This document shows, in pieces, positions 24,108 through 31,343 of a stretch of 36,851 nt of DNA. Source of the stretch: Dehalococcoidia bacterium (GTDB taxonomy: Bacteria > Chloroflexota > Dehalococcoidia > UBA3495); the NCBI GenBank assembly GCA_028822675.1, contig JAPKDE010000004.1, forward strand, positions 1 to 36,851, in the 5' to 3' direction. Under the pieces are notes generated by a model. The model worked only from the letters and a program-made list of their open reading frames with translations. It was not told where the DNA came from and searched no databases. Each line of letters opens with the position of its first letter. Position 1 is the stretch's first letter. The position numbers and the translations under genes are program-made.

Positions 24108-25130
24108 ATGCCATTTGGAGGTAATGATTGGCTGGCATTAACCGAAGAACCCACCCTGGAACCAGAGATTCCTATCTGCGACCCACACCATCATCTGTGG
24201 GACCGACGTCCGGCCCGAATCCCCTACCAGAATTATCTGCTGAGCGAGCTGTATGACGACCTAAACAGCGGTCACAACGTGGTATCCACGGTGTTCGTTG
24301 AGACCAACGCCATGTACCGCACAGACGGCCCAGAAGAGATGCGCCCGGTGGGTGAGGTGGAGTTTGTCCAGGGTCTGGCGGCTGCCGCCTCTACAGATCT
24401 CTACGGACCGGCCAAGGCAGCGGCTTCGATCGTCGGACACGCCAACCTGCACTTGGGAGATGCCGTTGAGCCGGTGCTGGAGGCGTTGCAGAGGGCCAGC
24501 CCCCAGAGATTCCGGGGTATTCGACACGGCCTGACCTACGACGACGATCCGGATATCGGCAGCAACCGCTGGAACCGGAAGGAACAGCTTGGTGAGGAAG
24601 GATTCAGGGCTGGAGCCAGAGTCCTTGCCCGGATGGGTTTCTCCTTCGATGCGTGGATGTATTTCCACCAACTACCGGAGTTGGTGGCGTTTGCCCAGGC
24701 CATCCCGGAGCTGCCCATCATCCTGAACCATATTGGCGGTGTGCTGGGCACCGGCCCGTATGCCAACCTTGAGAAAGATGTCATACCCGTTTGGAAGAAG
24801 AACCTGGCTGAGGTGGCCAAGTGCCCCAACGTCACGGTGAAACTTGGCGGCATCGGACAGCCGCGCACGGGCTACGACTGGTCTGCTAGAGAGAAACCCA
24901 TTGGGTCTGAAGAACTGGCCGGGCTGATGGCTCCGTTCATGAATTACGCCATTGAGCAGTTCGGACCAGACCGGGGCATGATTGAGAGTAACTTCCCACC
25001 AGACAAAGTCGGTCATTCCTACAACATCCTCTACAACGCGTTCAAACGGCTGACCAAGGACTACTCGGCTACAGAGCGGGTAGACATGTTCCGTGGCACC
25101 GCTGAGCGAGTGTACCGGGTGGAGTACTAG
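24108..25130 (+). CDS. Amidohydrolase family protein (Amidohydro_2 type)
   Basis: A 340-aa TIM-barrel metal hydrolase. The HxH metal motif is in ICDPHHHLWDRR (residues about 22-34). Family landmarks follow: VVSTVFVETNAMYR, RFRGIRHGLTYDDDP, LPIILNHIGGVLG, CPNVTVKLGGIG and GMIESNFPPDKVGHSYN near the C-terminus. The group includes 2-pyrone-4,6-dicarboxylate lactonase-like and 4-sulfomuconolactone hydrolase-like enzymes, so lactone hydrolysis or decarboxylation in ring-cleavage pathways is a fair guess. GGAGG 8 nt before the ATG gives a firm start. It is the last intact gene of the plus-strand group beginning with DUF1501. Confidence 0.92.
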   Translation: MPFGGNDWLALTEEPTLEPEIPICDPHHHLWDRRPARIPYQNYLLSELYDDLNSGHNVVSTVFVETNAMYRTDGPEEMRPVGEVEFVQGLAAAASTDLYGPAKAAASIVGHANLHLGDAVEPVLEALQRASPQRFRGIRHGLTYDDDPDIGSNRWNRKEQLGEEGFRAGARVLARMGFSFDAWMYFHQLPELVAFAQAIPELPIILNHIGGVLGTGPYANLEKDVIPVWKKNLAEVAKCPNVTVKLGGIGQPRTGYDWSAREKPIGSEELAGLMAPFMNYAIEQFGPDRGMIESNFPPDKVGHSYNILYNAFKRLTKDYSATERVDMFRGTAERVYRVEY

Positions 25131-25141
25131 CCCCCAACCAA

Positions 25142-25728
25142 TCGATTGAGGCCTGGCGGTCATCATTTATTGAATTGCTCGCTGCTGCTCTGTTCGTGTT
25201 TTTGGGAGCATGATCGGTAATTATCACCGGGTCCCTTACTGACGGCGAATACCGGCGAGAATTTGGTGTATGGTTTGGTATTTTCGCTATCACCCACACA
25301 ATCATCATTTTGGACGGATGGGTACTGTGGGATTTCTATCAGTTTATGGGGTATCAGTACATACCTGCTATAGATCAAACCGTCAGGATGGAATCAGGAT
25401 TTGGGATGGCGAACGTTCTGGGACTGCTGGCCGTTTTGATAGCCCTGCCTATGATGGCAACATCAACAGATTGGGCAATTCGTGCCTTGGGCGCAAGCGC
25501 TTGGAAGTTCATACACTTCGGCGCCTATACCATTTTTTATGCGGTTGCTTTGCACACTGCATATTTTTGTACATTCACTACACGATGTCATTCCACCGGA
25601 TAGTCCCAGACCCCAATTGGTTTAAAATTCCTTTTGCAGTTATGACAGCGGTCCTAGTTGTGTTACAGGTAAGTGCTTTTGTTAGTACCGTGATTCGCCA
25701 AAGACACGGAACCACTTTTGCAGGTTGA
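25142..25728 (+). pseudogene. Ferric-reductase-like transmembrane protein, broken by stop and frameshift
   Basis: A membrane-protein frame can be followed from about 25142: FIELLAAALFVFLGA, then TGA at 25211-25213, then VIITGSLTDGEYRREFGVWF, FAITHTIIILDGWVLWDF, NVLGLLAVLIALPMMA and WKFIHFGAYTIFYAVALHTA. At a run of five T (25564-25568) the frame shifts, and the continuation IHYTMSFHRIVPDPNWFKIP plus a last helix up to STVIRQRH is in the next frame, ending at 25728. One extra T would restore it. The helices with spaced His resemble the heme-binding ferric reductase / MsrQ-like family. No start codon is evident. The T-run lesion alone could be a sequencing error, but the TGA makes true inactivation more likely. 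Confidence 0.7.
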
Positions 25729-25835
25729 ATTCAGTCTTCGTAATAAGCACCTGGGCCCGCAAGGAAGCACCTTCGATTAGCTGGGAGATCCAGCGGTTTT
25801 TTGCATGAGATAAAGAGGCAGGTCACCAACGAGAA

Positions 25836-25867
25836 AAGGGGCGTCCCAACTAGCTGGGACGCCCCTT
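25836..25867. terminator. Bidirectional terminator
   Basis: A 13-bp perfect stem (AAGGGGCGTCCCA / TGGGACGCCCCTT) with a 6-nt loop. On the minus strand it is followed by TTTT and lies 27 bp after the stop of the Gfo/Idh/MocA gene. Confidence 0.9.
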
Positions 25868-25894
25868 CTTCTTTTGCCAGATAGGTTGCTGTTT

Positions 25895-26932
25895 CTAAAG
25901 CGGTATCGCCACTGTCTGCCCGGTTTGGGCGCTGCGGGTTACGGCCTCAGTGAACTCCATGTAGTGGAGGCCCACCTCAAATGGTGTGCGAGTAATCTTC
26001 TCAGTGCCACGGATGGCGTTGCAGAACTCTTCTTCCACTCGCCAGACGGCCCGGTCCTCTTCAGGGTTTGGTATTTCTGACAGTTTGTCGTCGCCGCGTT
26101 TGCCGCCGTAGACGTTCTGTGCGCCGTCCACGTGCAGGGTGCCCTCACTGCCGTAGATCCAGACGCCGTTTCCGGAAGAAAGCCCGGTGACTGCACTGAA
26201 CTGCATGTTGGCCTGGGCGCCATTGGCCAGCTCAGCAATGATATTCACGTGATCTGGGATACTGATGTCGATCAAGTCTCCGCTCTCGTCCTTCCGTTTG
26301 TTGACATTGATCGAAGTCATTGCCGACACCTTGGTGGCACGGCCAACCCAGCGGATCATGGCCTCGTACCAGATGCCCATGTTCAGGATGTTGTAGCCGC
26401 TCAGGTCGCGGTCGTTGCGCCAGTGCATATCTTCACCCTGGGTCATGAAGCCGTTGCCAAGAGACTGCACGTTCACGCCAATGATGTCGCCGATGTAGCC
26501 CTCAGCAATCTTGGCCTGGAGCAGGCGGTCGATTTTGAAAGTTAGGGGTGATGGCACAATCTGAGTGACCAGGTCTGGTCGTTCTCGTGAGGCGTCCAGC
26601 ATCTCCTGGGCTTCAGCGGCGGTGGTGGCCATTCTGGCCTCGCAGAGCACGTGCTTTCCGGCTTCCAGTGACGCCAAAACCAGGGTGCGGTGCATGTAGG
26701 GCCAGGTGCCGATGCAGATGGCGTCGATGCTCGGGTCTTCCAGCAGGTCCTGCCAGTTGTCGTAAACGCCGGAGATGTTGAATTGGTCGGCCACTGCCTG
26801 GCTGGAGCCACGGCTCCGGTTGGCCACGGCGGCAATCTCTAGACCGGCCACTTTCTGAAAACCAGGGATGTGTCGGTCTCGGGTGTTTTTGCCGGCGCCA
26901 ATGAGGCCGAGCCTAATTCCTTCTGAAGCCAT
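25895..26932 (-). CDS. Gfo/Idh/MocA family oxidoreductase
   Basis: A 345-aa NAD(P)-dependent dehydrogenase. The N-terminal Rossmann fold starts IRLGLIGAGKNTRDRHIPGF. AICIGTWPYMHRTLVLASLEAGKHVLCEARMA fills the place of the usual EKP motif, with EAR here. The C-terminal beta-sheet domain includes NILNMGIWYEAMIRWVG, GVWIYGSEGTLHVDG and HYMEFTEAVTRSAQTG. Family members oxidise sugars, inositols or similar polyols; the substrate here is unknown. GGGAGA 6-7 nt before the ATG supports the start. It follows the paralogue at 26973-28040 by 40 bp and is probably in the same operon. The two are tandem duplicates with near-identical C-terminal ends. Confidence 0.94.
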   Translation of the reverse strand: MASEGIRLGLIGAGKNTRDRHIPGFQKVAGLEIAAVANRSRGSSQAVADQFNISGVYDNWQDLLEDPSIDAICIGTWPYMHRTLVLASLEAGKHVLCEARMATTAAEAQEMLDASRERPDLVTQIVPSPLTFKIDRLLQAKIAEGYIGDIIGVNVQSLGNGFMTQGEDMHWRNDRDLSGYNILNMGIWYEAMIRWVGRATKVSAMTSINVNKRKDESGDLIDISIPDHVNIIAELANGAQANMQFSAVTGLSSGNGVWIYGSEGTLHVDGAQNVYGGKRGDDKLSEIPNPEEDRAVWRVEEEFCNAIRGTEKITRTPFEVGLHYMEFTEAVTRSAQTGQTVAIPL

Positions 26933-26972
26933 GATTGTTCTCCCTGTGATTTACAAAGTTTAGAAGTATCGC

Positions 26973-28040
26973 CTAAAGGGGCAGATGTACCGCCTGGCCC
27001 GTTTGGGCGCTGCGGGTCACGGCCTCGGTGAATTCCATGTACTGCACGCCAACGTCAAATGGCGTGTGAGTTACGGGTTTGATGCCACGGATGGAGTCAA
27101 TGAAGTCTTTCTCCACGTCCCATTTTCCGCGTTTGTCATCGGCGATGGGATGCTCTTTGAATTCTGTATCGCCCGGCTTTCCAAGCAAAACTTAATCAAA
27201 GGGTGGGCCTTCAAGTTTAATTGTGCCTTCGCTGCCAAAAATCCAAAGTTCAGAGCCGGTCTGCATGCCGGTGATGGTGCTCCAACTTAGGTCAGCTTGG
27301 ACCCCGGCGGCGAACTCGCAGAGGACATTCACGTGATCTGGAACGGTGATTCCCTGCATGACGCCGTCATCGTCTTTGCGTTGGTTGGTGAATACGTGGG
27401 TCATGGCAATGACCTTGGTGGCCGGGCCAACGTAGCGCATGAGCGCCTCGTACCAGATGCCCATGCCCATGATGTTATAGCCGCTGAGTAGCCGGTTCTG
27501 CCGCCAGTGCAGGGGGCCTTCTGTGTTCATGAAAGTGTCGGACCGGTCTGCCCGTCCGTGGTAGTCGCAGACCCGTAGCCGCAGGGCCAAGAGCGTGCCC
27601 AGTTCCCCGCTGGCGATCAGGTCTTGAACGGTCTTATCAACCTGCAGTGTCTGAGGTGCGGGCACTATCTGGGTGATTAGATGAGGGAACTGACGGGAGG
27701 CGTCCAGCATCTCCTGGGCTTCTTGGGCATTCATGGCCATCCGGGCCTCCGTGAGAACGTGTTTGTTGTTCTCAAGGGCGGACAGGACCAGGGTGTTGTG
27801 CATGTAGGGCCAGGTGCCGACGCAGATGGCGTCAATGTCGTCGGCCTCCATCAGGTCCAGCCAGTTATCGTACACTGTCGGTATCTCGTACTCGCTGGCG
27901 ATGGCCTCTCCGGAAGCCCGGCTGCGATTGGCGACGGCCACTATCTCAACGCCTTCTTGTTCTCGAAGGCCGGGTATATGCCTGAGTCGGGTGTTGGCGC
28001 CGGCCCCAATGAGCCCAACGCGAATTATTCCATTTTCCAT
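26973..28040 (-). pseudogene. Gfo/Idh/MocA family oxidoreductase with an in-frame TAA stop
   Basis: The N-terminal 282 codons from the ATG at 28040 (MENGIIRVGLIGAGANTRLR) read as a normal family member and stop at TAA, 27192-27194, right after GSEGTIKLEGPPFD. Without changing frame the sequence continues VLLGKPGDTEFKEHP ... VEKDFIDSIRGIKPVTHTPF and ends in VTRSAQTGQAVHLPL at 26973. Full length would be 355 codons, close to the 345-aa neighbour, and the part after the stop is still well conserved. So a single nonsense codon interrupts it: a recent mutation, a sequencing error or, less likely, readthrough. An AGGAGGGC ribosome site precedes the ATG. The truncated product would lose the last strands of the C-terminal domain. 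Confidence 0.85.
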
Positions 28041-28388
28041 AGTTGCCCTCCTGAGTTGCGGGAGCGCTACAAGCGCGTTCCGGTTATTGATCTGATATTG
28101 GTCTGAATTTGAATTCGACTAATTCTAGGTTAGAGGTAGGGTTTAGTCCATAGGCTTGGTGGCCGACCGACGCCGCCACTAACCACATGGAAATGCGCAC
28201 CATTGTCACCCTGAGATAAGCCACGAGTTGCATCCCAAGGCAACGAAATTCTTCGCTATGTTCAGAATGACAATGATCGCAAGCTCCCATCAGAAACCTG
28301 AACCGGCTTAGACCGAAGTTATGATTGGGGATAAGATAACTGGCGTTACTGAAATCCGTCTGAATCCCATAAAACGAGGCATCTGGCA
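28041..28388. other. Divergent intergenic region of 348 bp with a repeat element
   Basis: It lies between the minus-strand oxidoreductase operon and the plus-strand signal-peptidase-like gene. The part 28041-28130 must hold the oxidoreductase promoter. A 75-bp inverted-repeat element occupies 28201-28275. No coding sequence or clear -35/-10 pair was found. Confidence 0.5.
28201..28275. repeat. 75-bp REP/MITE-like element with inverted ends
   Basis: The left end CATTGTCACCCTGAG and the right end TTCAGAATGACAATG are imperfect inverted repeats (CATTGTCA, two mismatches, CTGA). The interior contains GCGAAGAATTTCGTTGCC when read on the minus strand. This pattern, TGTCATTCTGA...GCGAAGAATTTC, resembles a short palindromic repeat that I recall as common in intergenic DNA of several bacterial groups. 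No other copy is seen in this window. Confidence 0.55.
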
Positions 28389-28868
28389 GTGTTGTTCGGC
28401 TCTTTCTTGCAGGGTTTTATAAATATCCCCGTCTCGGCCCGGTTTCGGGTTGCGGGGGATAGCATGCTGCCTACTTTGTGCGATGGAGAGTCGGTCTTGG
28501 TGGTGCGGCCGGGGAGCCGGTGGAACAGGATTAACCGGGGAGACCTGGTTATTTTTGAGCACCCCAACGGCCAGGGAGGTGACTACATCAAAAGGGTGGT
28601 TGGGCTGCCTGGTGAAGATATCAAGATTGCCGGGGGATGGGTGTTTTGGGATGGCAATTTACTTGGGGAGAACTACATTCGAAGTGGTCAAAAAGCGGAC
28701 ACTAAAGAATGGTTTAACGGGCCGGACGAGTATTTTTTGCTGGGGGACAACCGGGGCAACAGCAACGACAGCCGAGACTTTGGGCCAGTGGCTAGTGGTC
28801 AGATCAAGGGGAGAGCTTGGGTTCGGTGCTGGCCGCTATCCCGGTTATGGCCAATAGGCCGACATTAG
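28389..28868 (+). CDS. S26 family signal peptidase (LepB-like), short N-terminus
   Basis: A 159-aa serine/lysine protease of the signal peptidase I family. The nucleophile is in VAGDSMLPTL (Ser about 25), the Lys in GGDYIKRVVGLPGE (about 68), and the last conserved box is LLGDNRGNSNDSRDFG. LepB-like sequence between them (GWVFWDGNLLGENYI) separates it from the shorter Ni-SOD maturation proteases. Only about 15 mildly hydrophobic residues precede the catalytic domain, so the usual membrane anchor is missing or weak. The start is TTG 28389 or GTG 28386, with no strong ribosome site. Its stop codon overlaps that of the convergent DUF4242-like gene by two bases. Confidence 0.9.
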   Translation: MLFGSFLQGFINIPVSARFRVAGDSMLPTLCDGESVLVVRPGSRWNRINRGDLVIFEHPNGQGGDYIKRVVGLPGEDIKIAGGWVFWDGNLLGENYIRSGQKADTKEWFNGPDEYFLLGDNRGNSNDSRDFGPVASGQIKGRAWVRCWPLSRLWPIGRH

Positions 28869-29134
28869 AGCACCCAGATATTACCCACCTGCATGATCAT
28901 GTCAACGTTGAAGATGCTCTCGGCGGGCCAGCCGGTCATCTTGATCCAGTCTTCAAAATGCTCCTGTTCTACAGCTTCGCATTCTGTGACGATCTTGCCG
29001 CGTTTCAGGTCGCCGTAGACCTTCAAAATGGTGGTGCGGCGGTCTGGCCGCCATTTGCTAACGGCGCTGAGTTTTTCCCGGAACTGGTCTTCCGTTAGTC
29101 CGGAAACATTGTGTATCGCTAAAAATCGGGCCAT
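28865..29134 (-). CDS. DUF4242-like small protein
   Basis: An 89-aa protein starting MARFLAIHNVSGLTEDQFREK and ending NVDMIMQVGNIWVL. Its arrangement, a short strand, a helix (EDQFREKLSAVSKW), a strand pair (TTILKVYGDL, KIVTECEAVE) and a second helix (EHFEDWIKMTGW), fits a ferredoxin-like fold of the DUF4242 / SCO4226 kind. The match is by pattern and not firm. AAGGA 6 nt before the ATG supports the start. It lies downstream of the two MaoC genes on the same strand, separated by a hairpin. Confidence 0.7.
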   Translation of the reverse strand: MARFLAIHNVSGLTEDQFREKLSAVSKWRPDRRTTILKVYGDLKRGKIVTECEAVEQEHFEDWIKMTGWPAESIFNVDMIMQVGNIWVL

Positions 29135-29157
29135 GTCGGTCCTTACCTCGTTAATAA

Positions 29158-29182
29158 AGCTGATAGCTGAATGCTGTCAGCT
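29158..29182 (-). terminator. Hairpin between MaoC and DUF4242-like genes
   Basis: AGCTGATAGC and GCTGTCAGCT form a 10-bp stem with one non-Watson-Crick pair and a 5-nt loop. On the minus strand it is followed by TTTATT. It may be a weak terminator or attenuator lowering readthrough into the DUF4242-like gene. Confidence 0.45.
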
Positions 29183-29203
29183 CGTTAGTCCTTTAGGTGC
29201 CTT

Positions 29204-29764
29204 TTAGTCTTTGGGGGCTACGAATGGATATGGAATATCCGCTCCGCCTTTCAGTGGCAACACCACAGTGGCGCTACCGGGCATGCTTTCCACACCGTCC
29301 TGGGTCTTCATGCCCAGATCCATTTCAATGAAACCCATGCCTTCCTTCTCGTACTTGTTGGTCACTATGGCCCAGACAATCAATGTGTCGCCGGGAACAA
29401 GCATGGCACGATGCTCAAAAGCGGCTTTCCAGGGCCAGCCTTTGGGCAGGGTGAAGTCCTTCAAGAACTGGGGCACCACGCTCTGCTTCCAAGATCCGTG
29501 AATCAAGATGCTGGGGTTCTTATCGTGGTTCAGGCCAAAATCCAAATCGTAGTGGATTCGGTGGAAGTTCTCGATTGCCGCACTCCACCGGAAAAGGTGA
29601 GTGGGAGTGGGCGCGTAGATGTACTTGGGCAGTTCATCACCCACGTTCACATCTTCGTAGTAGGTCTGAGTTTTGTTTCGCAACTCATCGGCGGTGGGCC
29701 GTTCGTTGTGGGCCTGAATCTCTGCAGGCGTCATCTTTAGTAGGGCTTCTAATGGGGCGCTCAT
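29204..29764 (-). CDS. MaoC-like hot-dog dehydratase/hydratase
   Basis: A 186-aa hot-dog-fold protein of the MaoC group. YYEDVNVGDELPKYIYAPTPTHLFRWSAA is the entry strand and helix. AIENFHRIHYDLDFG holds the Asn/His pair at the place of the catalytic Asp/His of R-hydratases. SILIHGSWKQSVVPQFLKDF is the hot-dog helix. The group hydrates 2-enoyl-CoA thioesters, but some members have other roles. A second hot-dog protein of the FAS1-like N-terminal type is encoded 32 bp upstream on the same strand; in steroid and side-chain degradation such pairs form heteromeric hydratases. The ribosome site (GAGG, about 9 nt upstream) is acceptable. Confidence 0.86.
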   Translation of the reverse strand: MSAPLEALLKMTPAEIQAHNERPTADELRNKTQTYYEDVNVGDELPKYIYAPTPTHLFRWSAAIENFHRIHYDLDFGLNHDKNPSILIHGSWKQSVVPQFLKDFTLPKGWPWKAAFEHRAMLVPGDTLIVWAIVTNKYEKEGMGFIEMDLGMKTQDGVESMPGSATVVLPLKGGADIPYPFVAPKD

Positions 29765-29796
29765 TGGGACAACCTCAAGCGGTTATTTATTACGAG

Positions 29797-30360
29797 TTAA
29801 CGACGAATAGAGGACTGCCGAGTGATACAGAGCAGGTCCTTATTCTGGTTGGTGTAGGTAATCTCACGGGTGATAATCAAGAAGGCTTTGCCGTCTCGTC
29901 CTACGCGTTCTCGGATGTCGTGATAGCGGTTCTGGAAGAAAATGACATCACCAATATTTGGGTATTGGTAGACCTCAATCTCGTTGCCCGCGTTCAGAGT
30001 CCGGACCAGGTGGGTGGGGATCGACGGCAGTTCGCCGGGGCGCTTCACAGAGCCGATGCCGTCGGACATGGGGTTTTCTTCGAAAGCCGCAGTGATGGCG
30101 TCTTCCGCTTCAGGGCGGATACGCTGGGTCATGTAGCTGACCATGATGGGCGGAACGATGATGGCACCGTAATGCGTGCTTTTGGCAAAGTCTTCGTCCC
30201 AATACCGGGGGTCTGGGTCCATTACGGCTTGGGTGAATCTCCGCAGATACTCAACGTCCACAGTTCCCCAGGACTCGATCAACTCGCCTTCAACGCCAAT
30301 CATGGCTTTTACTTCTGGCGTGAGGACCGACTGTGTGTCGGGTTGGGCCTCCTGAGTCAT
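29797..30360 (-). CDS. MaoC N-terminal / FAS1-like dehydratase domain protein
   Basis: A 187-aa single hot-dog protein like the N-terminal half of MaoC-type dehydratases. VKAMIGVEGELIESWGTVDVEYLRRFTQAV, then DPRYWDEDFAKSTHYGAIIVPPIMVS is the family's substrate loop, and the end carries IGDVIFFQNRYHDIRERVGRDGKAFLII. The ATG at 30360 has GGAGG 9 nt upstream. The open frame continues upstream to 30570, but that stretch is basic, Cys/His-rich and contains a tandem repeat, so it is not part of the gene. It is probably the partner of the MaoC-like protein that follows. Confidence 0.87.
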   Translation of the reverse strand: MTQEAQPDTQSVLTPEVKAMIGVEGELIESWGTVDVEYLRRFTQAVMDPDPRYWDEDFAKSTHYGAIIVPPIMVSYMTQRIRPEAEDAITAAFEENPMSDGIGSVKRPGELPSIPTHLVRTLNAGNEIEVYQYPNIGDVIFFQNRYHDIRERVGRDGKAFLIITREITYTNQNKDLLCITRQSSIRR

Positions 30361-30448
30361 AGCTGTTTTCCTCCGGTGATTTGACGCTCTCAGCCTACCC
30401 CAGCCCCCCAAATCCGTCAACAAACCTGCATAGCAGGCTTTTGTTTGA

Positions 30449-30484
30449 GCGTGCTTATTTGCGTGCTTATGCCGTGCTGATTGC
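30449..30484. repeat. Degenerate 12-bp tandem repeat, three copies
   Basis: GCGTGCTTATTT, GCGTGCTTATGC and CGTGCTGATTGC stand in a row in the gap between the divergent MaoC and DUF192 genes. The copies differ at a few positions. It could be a binding-site array in the shared promoter region or simple slippage. Confidence 0.5.
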
Positions 30485-30517
30485 GCTTGAAATCGGGCTA
30501 AATAATACGGCTTCTGC

Positions 30518-30546
30518 TTGTGGAATTTGTGTCTCTGGGATAATAT
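30518..30546 (+). promoter_or_regulatory. Candidate promoter of the DUF192 lipoprotein gene
   Basis: TTGTGG (30518-30523), a 17-bp spacer and TAATAT (30541-30546). Transcription would begin near 30553, which rules out a start codon at 30518 and favours 30560 (near leaderless) or 30596. Confidence 0.4.
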
Positions 30547-30559
30547 TGAACTCGGGTTG

Positions 30560-31282
30560 ATGCAGCCCATTTACCATCGGTTTCAAGCCCTAAAAATGCA
30601 TAAAAAGCAGGGAAATCTGGGGACTAAATCATTGCATCACCGTCCTAGCAAACGGCTAACCAGCGCCCGTTATTTCGCCCGTTATTTAGTAGTGTTGGCC
30701 CTAGCACTGACTGCAATGACCGTTGCCTGCGGGGCATCCGCGACAGCCGTGCCAACCGCCAGTTCCATCAAGGTTTCAACTGGAACCGAGGCAGATACTC
30801 CGACAATACCGGCAGCAACACCGGTGGGTTCTTTAACAGCCGATTCAACAGCCACTACTGCGCTGGACGAAACCCCCAACACAGGTCCGCTGGTCCGGGT
30901 GGAAGATTTGGTCTTCCCGGTTGAGTTGGCGGATACACCCGACAAGCGCATCAGAGGACTCTCCGGGCGTGCTTCGATGGACGCTGGTACGGGCATGTTG
31001 TTCGTCTTTGAAAAGCCTGAACGGTTTCGTTTCTGGATGCGGGAGATGGAGATAACTTTGGATATAGTCTGGATCGGCTCCAACTGCGAGGTTGTGGACG
31101 TTTCAGAGAATGTTCCCTTCCCTGACCCTGAAACACCACTAAATGACCTGCCCAGGTACTCCCCTGAGTCCCGTGCGAAATTTGTCTTGGAGATCAATGG
31201 CGGCGAGGCGGCGGAGCTGGGTTTGGGTATTGGTGACCAAGTGGAATTTTTGAACGATATTGCGGGCAAGTACGACTGCTAG
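30560..31282 (+). CDS. DUF192 domain lipoprotein
   Basis: An exported DUF192 protein. A basic N-region (MHKKQGNLGTKSLHHRPSKR) leads into the hydrophobic stretch YLVVLALALTAMTVAC, with a probable lipobox Cys (about residue 57 from the ATG at 30560). A Thr/Ala-rich linker follows. The DUF192 domain occupies the C-terminal 120 residues: LVRVEDLVFPVELADTPDKRIRGLSGRASMD, GTGMLFVFEKPERFRFWMREM, LDIVWIGSNCEVVDVSENV and FVLEINGGEAAELGLGIGDQV. The role of DUF192 is unknown. Starts at 30560 and 30596 are both possible; an n-region of over 40 residues is long for a lipoprotein, so 30596 may be right. A PfkB kinase follows after 61 bp. Confidence 0.88.
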   Translation: MQPIYHRFQALKMHKKQGNLGTKSLHHRPSKRLTSARYFARYLVVLALALTAMTVACGASATAVPTASSIKVSTGTEADTPTIPAATPVGSLTADSTATTALDETPNTGPLVRVEDLVFPVELADTPDKRIRGLSGRASMDAGTGMLFVFEKPERFRFWMREMEITLDIVWIGSNCEVVDVSENVPFPDPETPLNDLPRYSPESRAKFVLEINGGEAAELGLGIGDQVEFLNDIAGKYDC

Positions 31283-31343
31283 CCCGCAAATAATAGTAAT
31301 AAAACGAATAACGCATAAATAGAAAGAGCGAGGGACCGTACAA

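Noticed and set aside
29575..30384. 269-aa plus-strand frame
   Set aside because: It is antisense to both MaoC genes, which have family motifs and ribosome sites.
30449..30484. CRISPR-like repeats
   Set aside because: Repeat units are 12 bp, contiguous and without spacers; no cas genes are present anywhere in the window.
30361..30570. N-terminal extension of the MaoC N-terminal-type gene
   Set aside because: GGAGG precedes the ATG at 30360, and the extension encodes basic, non-family sequence over a tandem repeat.
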